Part shown: positions 20,336 to 31,338 of the stretch, in pieces
Numbering within the stretch: the stretch's first letter is position 1
Layout: every line of letters begins with the position of its first letter
From: Cerioporus squamosus
Lineage: Eukaryota; Basidiomycota; Agaricomycetes; Polyporales; Polyporaceae
NCBI GenBank assembly: GCA_022592435.1
Contig: JABYQS010000009.1
Location: forward strand, 1 to 64,000
Reading direction: 5' to 3'
DNA: 64,000 nt
The notes under the pieces: generated by a model
Told to the model about the DNA's origin: nothing
The model's input: only the letters and a program-made list of their open reading frames with translations
Database searches by the model: none
Program-made: the position numbers and the translations under genes

Positions 20336-23300
20336 CGCGTTTGTGGTCAGCGGGACACAGCGAAGATCCTAAAACGAGTTTAGTGTTTGATACAGTACCC
20401 GCGGGGCCGTTAGATGATGTCGGGAGGGATATGAGGAAGCGGGGGTGCCGGGTGCTGTAAGAAGTGTTTAGCGATGCATACGCGGGACGCAGGTGGGAGG
20501 CCGTCAGAGCTGCGGCGAGTCAAAGGAAGGGCGTGTAGAGCGAACGACCGGGAGAGACGAGAAGGCGGAGCGGGGACGGACATGGGCGATTGGATAAATA
20601 ACATCTGGCCGGGTGGCAGAAAGAAGCGATGCCCATATTTGAACACGCACTCGACGAATCGCCTCCATTCGGCCTAGTTCCCCAATTTCCTTCGCCGATT
20701 ATGTAAAGCGTAATTAACCCTCCGAAGCGGCGGCAGGGAAGCCTTTCTCTCTCTTCTCCTCCTCCCTCCTGCCGCCCCGCCGCCGCCTTTAAACTTCGCT
20801 CACTTTGCCTCCCTGCCCGTCCCCGCCTCGCCCTCCGTCCTCGGGCTGCTGGCTGCTCCGTCGTCGCGCGTCGCACGCATCGCGTATGCGACCGCCGTTG
20901 CCCTCTCACGATGATGTCGTCCTCCCAGTGCCATGGGGTAGGTTCAGCGCGCGACGTGTCCCGGGCCGAACCGAGATCCGCTGAGCTGTATTGGCTTCGT
21001 CGCACTGGGATGCCATACAGCGCAAACTCTCTTCTCAGAATCTCTCCCAGGCAGATAACTTTTTCCCAATCTTCTGACGATCGATGTGGTCTCGCCGGCT
21101 CTCTCTCTCTCTCTTGCGGCTCTCCCTTGACATATCCTACGTGATGCTCCTCGTGCGCCGCAGGGCTCCTGACGTCTCGACCCTGACCCATGTGTTCGCC
21201 CACCGCTTCCTCGCCTCCTTCGTCTCGACCTCCAATCTGCGTCTCGTTCCGACACAGCATCCGTACCCACGACCGCCGCAGATACCATCGTTCAGAGCCT
21301 GATATATCCCCGGCTGCTCGCTGTCAATGCCTTGACTGGCTTCTCTACAGCCCCCGTGCGGCGCTCTCAAGTTCCTATCCCGCTCCACCTTTGTATGTAC
21401 GTGCCAGCACAGAGCTTGTGATTCGTTGTCGTCACTAAAGTTATGCCGTCATTCACATTGCGCCATAGGCGGCTTGCCATACCGCCCGCCTCTTGCGCCC
21501 ATTCGCTCCCGGAGAAACGTCGCTATTCTCGTCCGGCAGAGCCGTCGTCTATCATATTGCGGTGGGAGCGCGCGGTCCATCGCTGGCCCTTCTCTTGCCT
21601 TAGGATGGCCTAGCGGCATTCCTCAGGCATTCCACGCTCCCGAGCTGTCATGCTCACTTCCTTCCCTGCTCTCACCCGGCAAGGCCATTTGTTTCTCTTC
21701 CGTTGATAACCTTCCGTACGTTCTCAACATCGCACGCTAATACCCGTTCAGAAGCAGTCGGGCGGGACTGCGCACGGCTTTCACTCTCGGCTGTGTGGTC
21801 GGCGTCGGCTCGCAACTTGGCGGGCATCGTGTCCTCCACCCTCCTGCTTATCTCCCCGCAGAGTCGGTGCTGCCCCCCCACATGGACGCCACCATGCACG
21901 TCTCTGCACCAACCTTCCGGGCTCTGACGAACCCTCCGCTTGTGCGGTGACTAACGGCGCACTTCGAGACTAATTCCACCGGAACACTGGCCTCTCATTA
22001 ACCGCAAACTGCTGCTGCATTCCTCCAGACGTGTCTATACCTTCGTCTTCCCCGCCTGCACTTCCATCAGCTGGGGTCCGCAGCGGAGGGTTCGTCCGTG
22101 TTTGTCGCGCCCTTTGAACAAACTGCGCCTCTCTTTCTCACTGCGCAAGGTCAGCCCGTCGTCTTTCCCGCACCATCGAACTTTCTCCATCCATGCTTCT
22201 CTTGTCCAGGTGGCTCTAGCAGGCCTGGTATTCGCTCGAGGGGGCTTTGTCTTGGTCTGGATCAGCGTTCAACAAGCCAGGCCCTGTACTAACCAAGCCA
22301 AGCAGTATCCATTTGATCTGTCACTCGAAAGCGAGACGGTCTGTTTTACCGGGTGGACTTCCCATCCCGGACGCTGGAGCGGCCAGAGTGCGGCCAGCTC
22401 TGAACACTATCTTCGGCGATCAAGATTCTTGGCCGTAAATTGGTGGGTACCAGATGCTCGGGCGACGTGAGAGGATGGGAGCGCAAGGCGTTGAGACGTA
22501 ATTCATTACTCGAGGTCGACGGGGAGTCCAGGCCGGGTCCCAGAGATGGTGGTGTGGGGAGCACGCTGTGCAGGCTTGCGGAGAGAATGCTCGTGCGAAG
22601 CATCGCGGAGGCATTCTCGTTGGAGGCGCCAACCTGACATGTATGTCCTTATTGCGTTGCGTCGGCAAACTGCGCCAGAGCCCGCGGAGGATGTAGTCAT
22701 CGCGGGAAGCGGTGGGCCCCGAACGTTCACGCCCAGCCTAACTCCGGCCATAGACAGTCTTCTCTCGGAGAGTGCAGATACACCGGTGAGCCAGGCGACA
22801 GAGGACTCGTGCCCACGCATCATTGTCGCGCACGTATGAGCGCACTGACGTCAATATTATGCTCCTGCACTGAGGCGGACAGAACTCTACTCCTGCCCGC
22901 GGAACTCGTCCCCCGACGGGGGGCGCGCGGAGTGTCTAGATCCAGAATGCAATCTGAGACTGCAGCCTGCGCCGTCCGGCAGCACGTTCACCGACTTGTG
23001 GGCGCAGATGTCGATCTCGTGAATATCTGAGCGGGTGCAGTGTTATGACCCCTGTCTTAATTAATAGGAGCCGCACTCGCGGGCTTTGACCGCGACGGTG
23101 ACATTTCCGGATGTCCTCGGTCGATCGTGATATTTGCACCCGACGCGTTCTACTCAACGCCCGCCGCCTGCGCCACAATGCGACCTACACCCAGCATAAG
23201 CGCCCGCCCGACAGCGATGGCGGGGGCCACATCGTCCGGTTGTGTACACGCAACACCGTGACAGGTAGTGGAATCATCTCCGGCACCGGTCTTGACCCAA

Positions 23301-24539
23301 ACGCCAGATAGGCCAGGGACCAACGTGTAGACAGTCCCTTTTACCCACCTGCTCGCTGATGTTTCTTTCCACGGGCAATGCACCGAGTTTGGAGCCCCTC
23401 AGCTCAAAAATGATGATCACAGCTATCTCCTTGGGGTGGCAACGTTAACACAGGTCGGGTTCAGGACGAGGTCATCTTGCCTTAACCCCGGTACTGTTCT
23501 CCTGAACGCAAGAGAGACACCTGTGAGACGATTACACGCCTGCTGCACCTTGTGCATCATCATATGTACGCCAAGAGACGAGGGTACCTGAGCTCTGCTG
23601 GCATTGCGGGGATGCGGCAGGCTGCAGCACCAGCGGACGTCCGGGGTTGGATCACTTGACCGCAGCCACATTGCCAAATCCGGCAAAGACAACTACACAG
23701 CAGAATGCGGGGATGCTGGGGATCACCTACGACAATCAACGTCTGTGTTTCTGGTGCATCATGGGGCCCGACTCCCATCTGGCAGCCTGCGGACACAGTG
23801 CCGTCGTGACCATGCAACCGTATGGTGAGCAGATCCTTTCCCGCCGCTTGTTGTTCTTTCTGACCCTTCCGACCCCTGTTGAGTTCCTCGTGCGCTGTTT
23901 GACACCGCGGAGACAGAGATAACAGACAGACCCTCTCAGCTCCGAGCATGTCTGAGCTCGAGGAATGCACACTCCTCGCTGTCGAGCAGCGACATTGCTC
24001 CCGCCATACTGAGAGTTCTGCGCGCGGCAAAACCGATGCGTCGCCTGGTCGTTGCCGCCTACCGGCTATTGCGACCACATCTGCAACAACATTGAACCAG
24101 TACGTCGTCGCCAGCATGCAGCTAGAAGTGTGATCTTGGCCGTCCGACATGCTGCGCTGCTGGGAAATGCTGGCCGCCCGTACTTTGTCCTCGGGACCCG
24201 TTCCTGGATCTCCGCCGTCTCTTGTGCTCGTGCTACCACCCGGTCTCCTGCTTAGAACGGCCATCCTTCCCCTGACTAGGACTTTCTGGCAAAGCGAAGT
24301 CTACTCTTGGCGGGTCGACTGACAGGTTGCAGCGTTCGTTGACCGGTTCGACGAACCCCGACACACGCGTACACGCGTACTATTTAACGGTCGCAGGCGA
24401 CCACACAATACCTCGTCGTCGACGGTCTCCCGCTCCCGCTCTCGTCCCAGACTTGGACCAGGTCCCTGCGCCGCTGTCTCGCCCCCAGAGCACGTAGCAG
24501 GATCACCGGCCTCAAACCTGTCACGCCTTCGAAGTCAAG
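20336..24539. other. 4.2-kb region without recognisable gene
   Basis: Flanked by the start of the Zn2Cys6 gene and the start of the lipase gene. Plus-strand sequence from about 20720 to 22300 is strongly pyrimidine-rich (CT runs at 20745-20790, a (CT)n run at 21098-21113), as in fungal leaders. Many overlapping open frames exist but none shows a known motif, and the longer ones lack good starts or splice logic. A possible spliced start (MRPPLPSHDDVVLPVPWG at 20885, then GT) could not be extended. A 32-bp imperfect palindrome sits at 20941-20972. The region could contain promoters for both neighbours, a long 5' leader with introns, a noncoding RNA or a decayed gene. Confidence 0.4.
24344..24387 (+). 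promoter_or_regulatory. lipase promoter elements
   Basis: A 13-bp palindrome GGTTCGACGAACC (24345-24357) lies inside CGG-N11-CCG (24344-24360), the layout of Gal4-type zinc-cluster operators. Two ACGCGT boxes follow (24365-24370, 24373-24378), then TATTTAA at 24381-24387, about 155 bp before the lipase ATG. Function is inferred from sequence only. Confidence 0.4.
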
Positions 24540-25692
24540 ATGCCCTCCTTCACGACTGCCTTCTCGATCCTCGCTTTCGCGGTGGCCGCCCTTGCCGCAC
24601 CGCTGACGGAGCGTTCGGTCACGGCCCTCTCGTCGTCGCAGCTCGCCGGGTTTGCGCCCTTCACCCAGTTCGCACGTGCGGCATACTGTCCTTCGGACAA
24701 GGTCAAGAACTGGAGCTGTGGAGAGGCTTGCAAGGCGCTCCCGGGGTTCCAGCCTACTCTGATCGGAGGTGACGGAAACGCAGTCCAGCTGTGTGAGTTG
24801 CTTGCCGTCGTGAAGAGTGCGTCGTGACTGAATGGTCTCCACTATTGCAGTCTTCGTGGGCTATTGGCCGCAGCAGAACTCGGTCGTGGTCGCGCACCAA
24901 GGCACGGATCCCACTGCCCTGTAGGTGACATCGACTGTGAACCTTGTGAACCTGTTCTGAGACTCTGGTGACAGGCTGTCTGACCTGACGGACATCAACT
25001 TCTTCCTGACGGACCTGGACAGCAAGCTTTTCCCGGGCGTGACCCATGCCGTTCAGGTCCACAACGGGTTCGGAGCCGAGCACGCGCAAACCGCCGCCAC
25101 GATTCTTGCGGAGACGAAAAGGATCATCGCAGACAAGGGTGCGAAGCAGGTCATGCTGGTGAGCACTTCGTTTCTCAGGCTCATTATGTCCATACGCTTC
25201 GGGAGCACTCACCTGACGTCGGACGCAGATTGGGCATTCCCTGGGTGGCGCGCTCGCAGAGCTCGACTCGCTCTTCATGGCATTGAACTTGCCCTCCAGC
25301 ATCCACGTCAAGGCAGTCACCTACGGGACGCCGCGCGTCGGCAACCCGGAGTTCGCCGCCCTTCTGGATTCGAAGGTCTGTGTGTCTTCACCGCTTCGAG
25401 CTCACGGCCCCCGACGCTCATTGAGCTGCTCGCACAGGTGCCGGACTTCGTCCGTATCAACAATGAGGCGGACCTGGTTCCCATCGTTCCAGGACGCTTC
25501 TTGGGCTTCCAGCATCCGCATGGCGAAATCCACATCGTCTCTCCAGGCAATGCGGTTTCGTGTTCCGGGGACGACAATGCCGACGACTCGCAGTGCACGA
25601 TCAAGACCGTGCCGAACATATTGGAGGGTGATATCATTAACCATCTCGGCCCGTACGAGGGAATCTTCATCGGCACAATCTTCTGCACTTGA
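24540..25692 (+). CDS. secreted class-3 lipase/esterase
   Basis: Extracellular alpha/beta hydrolase acting on acylglycerols or related esters. The start MPSFTTAFSILAFAVAALAA is a clear signal peptide ending in an Ala-rich cleavage region. Mature domains in order: QFARAAYCPSDKVKNWSCG, the strand VVVAHQGTDP, the nucleophile elbow IGHSLGGALAELDSLF, TYGTPRVGNPEFAALLDSK, the catalytic Asp in RINNEADLVPIVPGRFLGF, and the catalytic His in INHLGPYEGIFIGTIFC. Four short introns split it; the first interrupts the N-terminal part (after about 24790), and two flank the nucleophile exon. Cysteine pairs (CPSDK..SCGEAC, SCSGDD..QC) fit a secreted enzyme. Feruloyl-esterase activity is possible in this family and cannot be excluded. 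Confidence 0.9.
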
Positions 25693-26030
25693 AGCAAGTC
25701 TATTCGTTCTTTTGGGATGGCAGGGCCGAGCAGCGGCGGTTCCTGCTGGTGGTTGTTTCGCACAGTGTATTCGTAGAGTTTATACCCCACATTACCATTG
25801 ATGACCAAAATGCATTTTTATGACTTTGATCCTTGCCTGGTCTGCGTTGGATTTGCGCTGGGTTGCGTCGCTCGGGATGTGAGACGGACGAGGTGGTGGT
25901 GGCGGGAATCGAACCTCGGATCAGCCACCGCCAGAGCCACGCGTTCGGGCTACTACGGGCGCTTCCGTGTATAGTCCTCCTCCACACAACCGCCTCGACC
26001 TGGCCTCGACCTCGACGCTGCCTTGCTAGG
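25693..26030. other. intergenic region upstream of the FHA protein gene
   Basis: Contains the lipase 3' UTR and the SNIP1-like promoter. The minus strand holds GGTTCGATTCC (at 25904-25914), an exact RNA polymerase III B-box, but the surroundings do not fold as a tRNA. Confidence 0.4.
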
Positions 26031-27176
26031 ATGCCACGAGAATCTCCGCGACCTGCGTATAGGGGAAATGAGGAAGCAGGCTTATCTCGCTACCGAGATG
26101 ACCAACGGGACCGCTACACTGGCAGAGGCGACGACCGTGGTCCTCGACGCGGCAGGGATGACGGGTACCGCGACCGACGCGACAGAGGGGAGTCTTCCAC
26201 GAAATATGAGAGTGAACGCGACCGTGGTGGGGACGGGAGACGCAGGATGGATGACTCTGGGAGGGATAGGGCACGCGACCGTGGCCGGTACCGCGACGAG
26301 GACAGAGGCTATGGCCGGGGACGCGACCGCGAAGACGATCGGCGACGGGAGCCCGATGGAAGGGTCAGAGATTCTCGGAGAGCAGGGTCGGCTCGTCGCT
26401 CGGCCTCTCCTCGACCGCGCTCGGTGAAACCGGAGTCGCGTTCACCCTCTCGTGCACCCTCTGCGGCCGCTGAGGACAAGGCGAAGCCTAACTTCGCGCC
26501 GTCCGGTCTGCTTGCGGCGGCTACGAAGACGGTTGAGCATGGGGACGGCACCAAGACCGTGCTGAAGTACCACGAGCCTCCAGAGGCGCGAAAACCATCG
26601 GTTGGGTGGAGGTTGTATGTGTTCAAGGGGAAGGAGCAAGTCGGTGAGCGACTTGTGTCAATACGGTGTCTCTCGCATGCTGAACCATAGCGCTCGTTGC
26701 ATGCAGACCTGTTGCATATTCAACGGCAAAGTGCATATCTTATTGGTCGGGATAGAGCGATTGTGGACATCCCAGTCGAGCACCCGTCGTGTTCCAAGCA
26801 ACACGCTGTAATCCAGTGTACGTCCTTCCTACCCGTGTTACTGCACCTCATTCATGTCGTATGTAGACCGACAAGTGCAGGAGAAGAACGAGTTTGGTGA
26901 CGTGAAGACCGCGGTAAAGTGCGTACTCATCCCCGCTCTCCCTCTGACGCACGCTTACATCGCACCTTGACAGACCATTCATCATCGACCTGGAGTCTAC
27001 CAACGGGACGATAGTGAATGACGAGCCAATCCCGACGTCTCGCTATGTCGAGCTCCTCGCCGGAGATGGTACGTCCTGCTCGCATACGATCGCGATGCCA
27101 GCTAACCCAAGTTGTAGTGATCAAGTTCGGTGAATCTGCTCGCGAATATGTTCTCCTCAGCGAGGATGCCGTATAG
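26031..27176 (+). CDS. SNIP1-like FHA-domain protein
   Basis: Nuclear protein related to animal SNIP1 and plant DAWDLE, spliceosome-linked (RES-type) factors. The N-terminal third is an RD/RG/RS-rich disordered region (RDRYTGRGDDRGPRRGRDDG). A linker has KPNFAPSGLLAAATKTVEHG and KTVLKYHEPPEARKPSVGWR, then the FHA domain is split across small exons: YLIGRDRAIVDIPVEHPSCS, KQHAVIQ, KNEFGDVKTAVK, PFIIDLESTNGTIVNDEPI and IKFGESAREYVLLSE. The FHA hallmarks GR, S-x-x-H (SKQH) and NGT are intact. The stop follows EDAV at 27174-27176. The ATG at 26031 opens the conserved frame; the next ATG would lose the RD region. No operon context; convergent with the C2H2 gene. Confidence 0.9.
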
Positions 27177-27625
27177 CACTCGGTTGAGACTGCTTGTTAT
27201 GTTTCGATGGAGTCGTGATGGACCAGTCGATGCCATTGTACGTCCTTGCGTCTTGTATACATAAGCGATTGCTCCTACCACCTTGTGCGTCACAGGCTGC
27301 GGCACGCGTGTTATAACACCTCTCATGTTGTGAGCTGAACAGATGGATTGCCGAAGATTATATGCTATAGACTCGTGGAAAAGGATACATGCCCGGTCAA
27401 GAAACGTTACAGGATGGGCGATATGAGGATACAATGTCCGGTGCCCTGATGCGAAGCACGTACAACTACAACGTCGTCAAGTGCAAGGTATATGGTGGTG
27501 GAAGATGCATGGTGTTTCGTCTAGCTATCGCACATCAGTCAGTGCCTTGATAGATGCGAGAGCGTTGTATCGAACTCACCAATCGTTACAGATCGTCAAT
27601 CCTCAGGCGCGTGGCCGGCGACGCT
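27177..27625. other. convergent intergenic region
   Basis: Between the 3' ends of the FHA and C2H2 genes, about 450 bp and relatively AT-rich. No gene or structured element recognised. Confidence 0.5.
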
Positions 27626-28840
27626 CTACTCATAGTCTGCCTTGACACGCGCGTACTGGATGTCGCCGACACACTTGTTGTTGCCGTTCTTCCAGTGCCG
27701 CTTGAGGGCGTCCATCCGGCTGAAGTCCTCGTGGCAACCCCCGACCATGACCCGCCCGTTGAACGTCCACTGGTTCGCGCTCGGGCTCACCTTGTACTCG
27801 GCCGCCCGCTCGACCGGCACCCCGCAGCAAATCCACTGCGCCTTGACCGCGTTCCGGAAGTGCGAGCGGATGTGGCGCTCCATGTCCGGCGACCGCTTGT
27901 TCGTCTGCACGTGGATTGCAGAACGGGCACTTGTACGCGTCGGGCCCGGTCTTGTCCCAGCTCCCGCGCGGCGGGGGCTGGCGGTCGAAGATCTGGACGT
28001 TCCGCGAGCCGGGCCGGCGGCCGGACGACGCGGACGACGATTCTCCGGTCGAGCTCGGGGTGGACGCGGACGACGAAGGGTACGGGGAATAGGAGTGTCG
28101 CTGCACTGACCGTGTCTTGGTACGGGACGAGGGCAGCTTGCGCGAGCGGTACTTTGGCGACGGGGCGCGATCGGAGGGGACGTATTCGTCCTCGGAGTCG
28201 GCGTCGGACTCAACTACGATGTTGTCGTCGGAAGGGAGGTCTACGTCGTACTTGGGAATCCTGCGGGATGAATTCCGGCGCGAGGCACCGGCACGAGAAG
28301 ACGAGGATGAGGGGAGCGGCGACGAAAGCGCTAGCGGCGAGACTGCCTGGTGCTCTTCTGGCGACGATTGGCGGAAGGAGTACGGCTTGAGGAACGGCGA
28401 GGGCGACGAAGGCGCGAGGTTATCGGGACTCAGGACCCTATGCCGGCGTGCATTGTCCTCGCCGGCGATCGCAGGAGGATTGTACGGTGCGTCGTCCTCA
28501 GGGGACGTGCTAGATTATCGGTGACACCAGGTAAGTGATCGGCGGACAAAGGGACGCTGAACAAGACGTACTAGGTCTCGTCCGCATCGTCGGCGGCGTA
28601 CACGAAGTCCCCGTTGTTGATCCACTTCCTTGTGTCGGGCACATGGTACTGGGAGGTTGGATCTTCATCCGAGTCGGAAGCGTCGGAGTCAGGGGACTCA
28701 GAGTCAGAGTCGTCCGAACACTGTTCCATGCGGACAAAGTCGACTTCTGGCTGAGGCTCGGGCTCTGGGGTGTGGAATTGAGGCGCCTGCTGAGCGAGCC
28801 AGCGCAAGTTCTGGTCGTCTTGCTCGGGAGACATCGACAT
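27626..28840 (-). CDS. C2H2-type zinc-finger protein, with apparent 1-nt frameshift
   Basis: Putative nuclear DNA-binding protein. Exon 1 (28840 down to about 28573) starts MSMSPEQDDQNLRWLAQQAP and has an acidic Ser/Asp run (DDSDSESPDSDASDSDEDP). A 62-nt intron follows; exon 2 carries Ser/Pro-rich sequence and a conserved zinc-finger module: DAYKCPFC, then NKRSPDMERHIRSHFR, a second finger-like unit CHEDFSRMDALKRHWKN and a Trp/Cys stretch (AQWICCGVPVERAAEY). The frame changes inside the first finger: KCPFCN is read in one frame and HVQTNKRSPDMERH in the next, with one extra base around 27911-27918. Removing one C would restore a continuous finger. No intron fits this gap. Either a recent inactivating insertion or a sequencing error. 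Confidence 0.75.
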
Positions 28841-29433
28841 AGCGGCTACGGGGCGCGGGCTCTTTATCGTGTGGGCGGAGGTGGTCGCAGGGAAGCTCGC
28901 AGAGCTATGCGGGAGAAAGGGGAAGAGGACGTTTGGGCGGGGAGGCTCATGGCGCAGTGGCGGACTTTTATGTCGCTTCGTGCAACCAGGACAAAGAGTG
29001 AAAGAACGACGGGCGCAAGGTGCGAGTGGCCCAAGCGGTGGGAGAGGGCCAAAGACTATTGTCAACGTAGTAAAAGCCGGCCCAAGAACAAGGTCCACAT
29101 CTGCAGATCTCCGGGCCTCAACCTCACTTTCCTTTTTGTAGGCGATCAGTGCATATCGGATCCGTCGCGGAAGCTTTGTTGTCGCTTTGTCCTCTCACCG
29201 CCTGCAACTGTGAACCTTGCGCCACGCAGGGGCCACGCGTTGTGCACTGGCCTCTTCACATGTTGCAGCCCATTGGAAACGCCGGTATTGCGAACTACAA
29301 CCTTCGGTGGTTGGTAGGTTGTCAAGCAGGCTTCAAAAACTCGACCATCCTGGGCTCCAGACGCCTCCCAGTACTGCTGAGCTAGGACGTAACTCCGGAC
29401 AGTCATATAGCATTGGTAGTAACCGTACTCTAA
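28841..29433. other. region between the C2H2 gene and tRNA-Glu
   Basis: The part next to 28840 is the C2H2 promoter and leader. The remainder has no supportable ORF. It lies upstream of the tRNA gene. Confidence 0.45.
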
Positions 29434-29505
29434 TCCGATATGGTGTAACGGCTAACATTACCGCCTTTCACGCGGTAGCTCGGGGTTCGATTCCCCGTAT
29501 CGGAG
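29434..29505 (+). tRNA. tRNA-Glu (anticodon UUC)
   Basis: The 72-nt sequence folds into a full cloverleaf. The acceptor stem TCCGATA pairs perfectly with TATCGGA, with discriminator G at 29505. The D arm has TGGTGTAACGG (A box). The anticodon stem ACCGC/GCGGT encloses CTTTCAC with anticodon TTC. The T arm is CGGGG-TTCGATT-CCCCG with an intact B box. There is no intron. Six Ts at 29524-29529 act as the polymerase III terminator. Confidence 0.96.
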
Positions 29506-29523
29506 TTGTCCTCTGCATCGGGA

Positions 29524-29529
29524 TTTTTT
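29524..29529 (+). terminator. RNA polymerase III terminator of tRNA-Glu
   Basis: A run of six T residues 19 nt after the mature 3' end, the usual pol III stop signal. Confidence 0.8.
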
Positions 29530-29722
29530 GGTTCCCTTGAACACCTCGAATGAGCTCGAGGTTGGGTGAGCGTGGATCGCAGTGACACATGATGCATGAT
29601 GATATGGTATCGGACGAACCAGAAGCTTTGCTGCTTAGGCCCAAACGAGCACATTACTGAGGGTAATAACATACACAGGAACACTGAACAGGGCATCCAA
29701 CGGCCTGGAACGTGAACTGCCA

Positions 29723-30332
29723 TCACCGTCGCCTCGAGCGCAAACGCTTCCCATTCTGCACCGCCGGTCCTCGTCTTCCCAGAGTCGACGGTCAAAGCGT
29801 GAGTCTCGTGTCATACAAAAAGAGGGTGGGCACTCACCCGCGAATTCTCTTTACCGGCTTCGCCTCATGCGCGAACTCTGCTGGATCCAGCCCTTGACGG
29901 AACTTCTCCATGCTCCATAGAATGTACCTGGGACCACACAACACAGCCCAACACGCACCCGTGCATCGCAAGCATCAGATGGCTGATACAGACACGGTCT
30001 AACGGAAGACGTATATGTGGAAACGTACCTGCGCTCGCTCACACCGAGTCCTGCCTTCTTCAGCTGGGAGCCGTCAGTGTGCCATAGCTGCTCCCACGAC
30101 TCAGGGGACAGCTTATTCTCCGAGGAGCGGCCAATTGCCTTGAGGAAGTCTTCTGGCGTGGTGATGTTGCCTAACGTCGCAGCAGTAGTCCGGGTGAGCG
30201 CGGAGGAACCAGTGTCAGGAGAGCTGGCATACCTCGAGGCGGAGGTACTGGGCGTTGCGCAGCCTTGTTCACCACGGAACGTGTCAAGGACGGCAGGAAG
30301 GGCCTCAGCCGTGCTACTAGGCTGATAGACAT
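29723..30332 (-). CDS. FYV4: mitochondrial ribosomal protein mS41 (FYV4-type)
   Basis: Small-subunit mitoribosome protein with the IGR motif. Exon 1 (from ATG 30332) encodes a basic presequence MSISLVARLRPFLPSLTRSV. Splicing at gtatgcc..gttag joins it to NITTPEDFLKAIGRSSENKL, the IGR signature, followed by SPESWEQLWHTDGSQLKKAG and LGVSERR. The next exon has YILWSMEKFRQGLDPAEFAH and AKPVKRIRG. The last exon gives RGPAVQNGKRLRSRRR and a stop, matching the basic GxGPxVQxGKR C-terminus of the family. Three short introns. It lies tail-first next to tRNA-Glu, and its start is about 290 bp from the end of the next minus-strand gene. Confidence 0.88.
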
Positions 30333-30622
30333 CGTGCTGGGTCGTCCTAGGATCGAGAGGTGAAGACGACTGTGGCGGAGACAGAGAGAGACGTGACCTG
30401 CACGAGCGTCTATAGCTCGCATGCTACACGATCGAGATCTGCTGAAGTCGACTCGCATCTAAGGTCTTCAACGCGTCTTGGTCGATCTTTTGGTCGCAAT
30501 TGGTCGACGTCGCGTCGGTTTGCTCGCAACTTCAAGTGCAGACGCTACGACGTTGGGTATACGTTGCAAGATGACTGACTACAATACAACAGACACCATC
30601 CTGGATATGATTGATACAAAGT

Positions 30623-31338
30623 CTACGCGCCTCGCGCCATGTAACGCAGCCTCTCCAGCTTCATGATGTCCTTCTCGCCATCTGCTATCCACTTCTTCAC
30701 CACCGCGACAATGGCACACAGAACGCCAGGCTCAGCCCACCAAACCAAGTCTGCGAATCCACGACCAAGGAGGAGAGCGAGAAGAGGCGCGATGACGGGC
30801 AGGGCAATGGGGACAGGGTGCGACAGCGGGAGCGGAATGGCTAACGATCCGGGGAACGTCGAGGGCGGCGGCGATGTTCTGTAAGAGTGGTTGCGTGGCA
30901 AGCAGTTGAGACTGAGGTTGGCGTGAATGAGAATTTGCAGGATCGTCAAGCCGGTCGCGAGAGGCAGAGGCTCGGACGTAGAGCTCGGGAAGAGGACGGC
31001 AAAAGGGGATATCTTTCTCGGGTTGAACAAGTACACCAGCTGGCTTCAGGAAGCATAAGTGCTTGCGCCCCGTTAGACGCGGAAAGAGGACTCACAGCAA
31101 CAGAGAAAGGGCGAGAACGGCTTGGAGGCCCATGAGATACACGGCGTTCGAGTCGTCATTCTGCTTGCGAAGGTCTTCGATTACTTCCTCCTGCTCTGTT
31201 GAGGTACCAACGTGAGATATGGAGTCAAGCTACACAGGAGGTAAACAGCGCACCTTCTTCGTCCAATATATGCACGTCCGTCTCATCGTCCTCGGAGAAC
31301 CGGAAGGTAGCTCTCTGCCTGACCGTCCCGGAAGCCAT
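30623..31338 (-). CDS. integral membrane protein of unknown function
   Basis: Starts MASGTVRQRATFRFSEDDET, an acidic cytosolic N-terminus (DVHILDEE, then EQEEVIEDLRKQN after an intron). Exon 2 has a first hydrophobic helix, AVYLMGLQAVLALSLLL. Exon 3 gives YLFNPRKISPFAVLF, a second hydrophobic segment (LPLATGLTILQILIHANLSL), a third (VPIALPVIAPLLALLLGRGF) and a fourth (LVWWAEPGVLCAIVAVVKKW). It ends DGEKDIMKLERLRYMARGA, basic. About 200 residues and four probable membrane spans. I do not recognise a named family. Divergent from the ZCCHC10-like gene with a 380-bp shared promoter. Confidence 0.65.

Noticed and set aside
20520..21260. 246-codon minus-strand ORF
   Set aside because: Composition is the complement of a CT-rich leader (Arg/Glu/Gly repeats); no domain, no credible start.
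23560..24264. 234-codon minus-strand ORF upstream of the lipase gene
   Set aside because: No recognisable domain, no introns, overlapping frames on the other strand are equally open.
25895..25975. tRNA gene on the minus strand with an exact B-box (GGTTCGATTCC)
   Set aside because: T-stem pairs only two of five positions, no matching 5' acceptor strand or anticodon arm could be found. At most a decayed tRNA or chance match.
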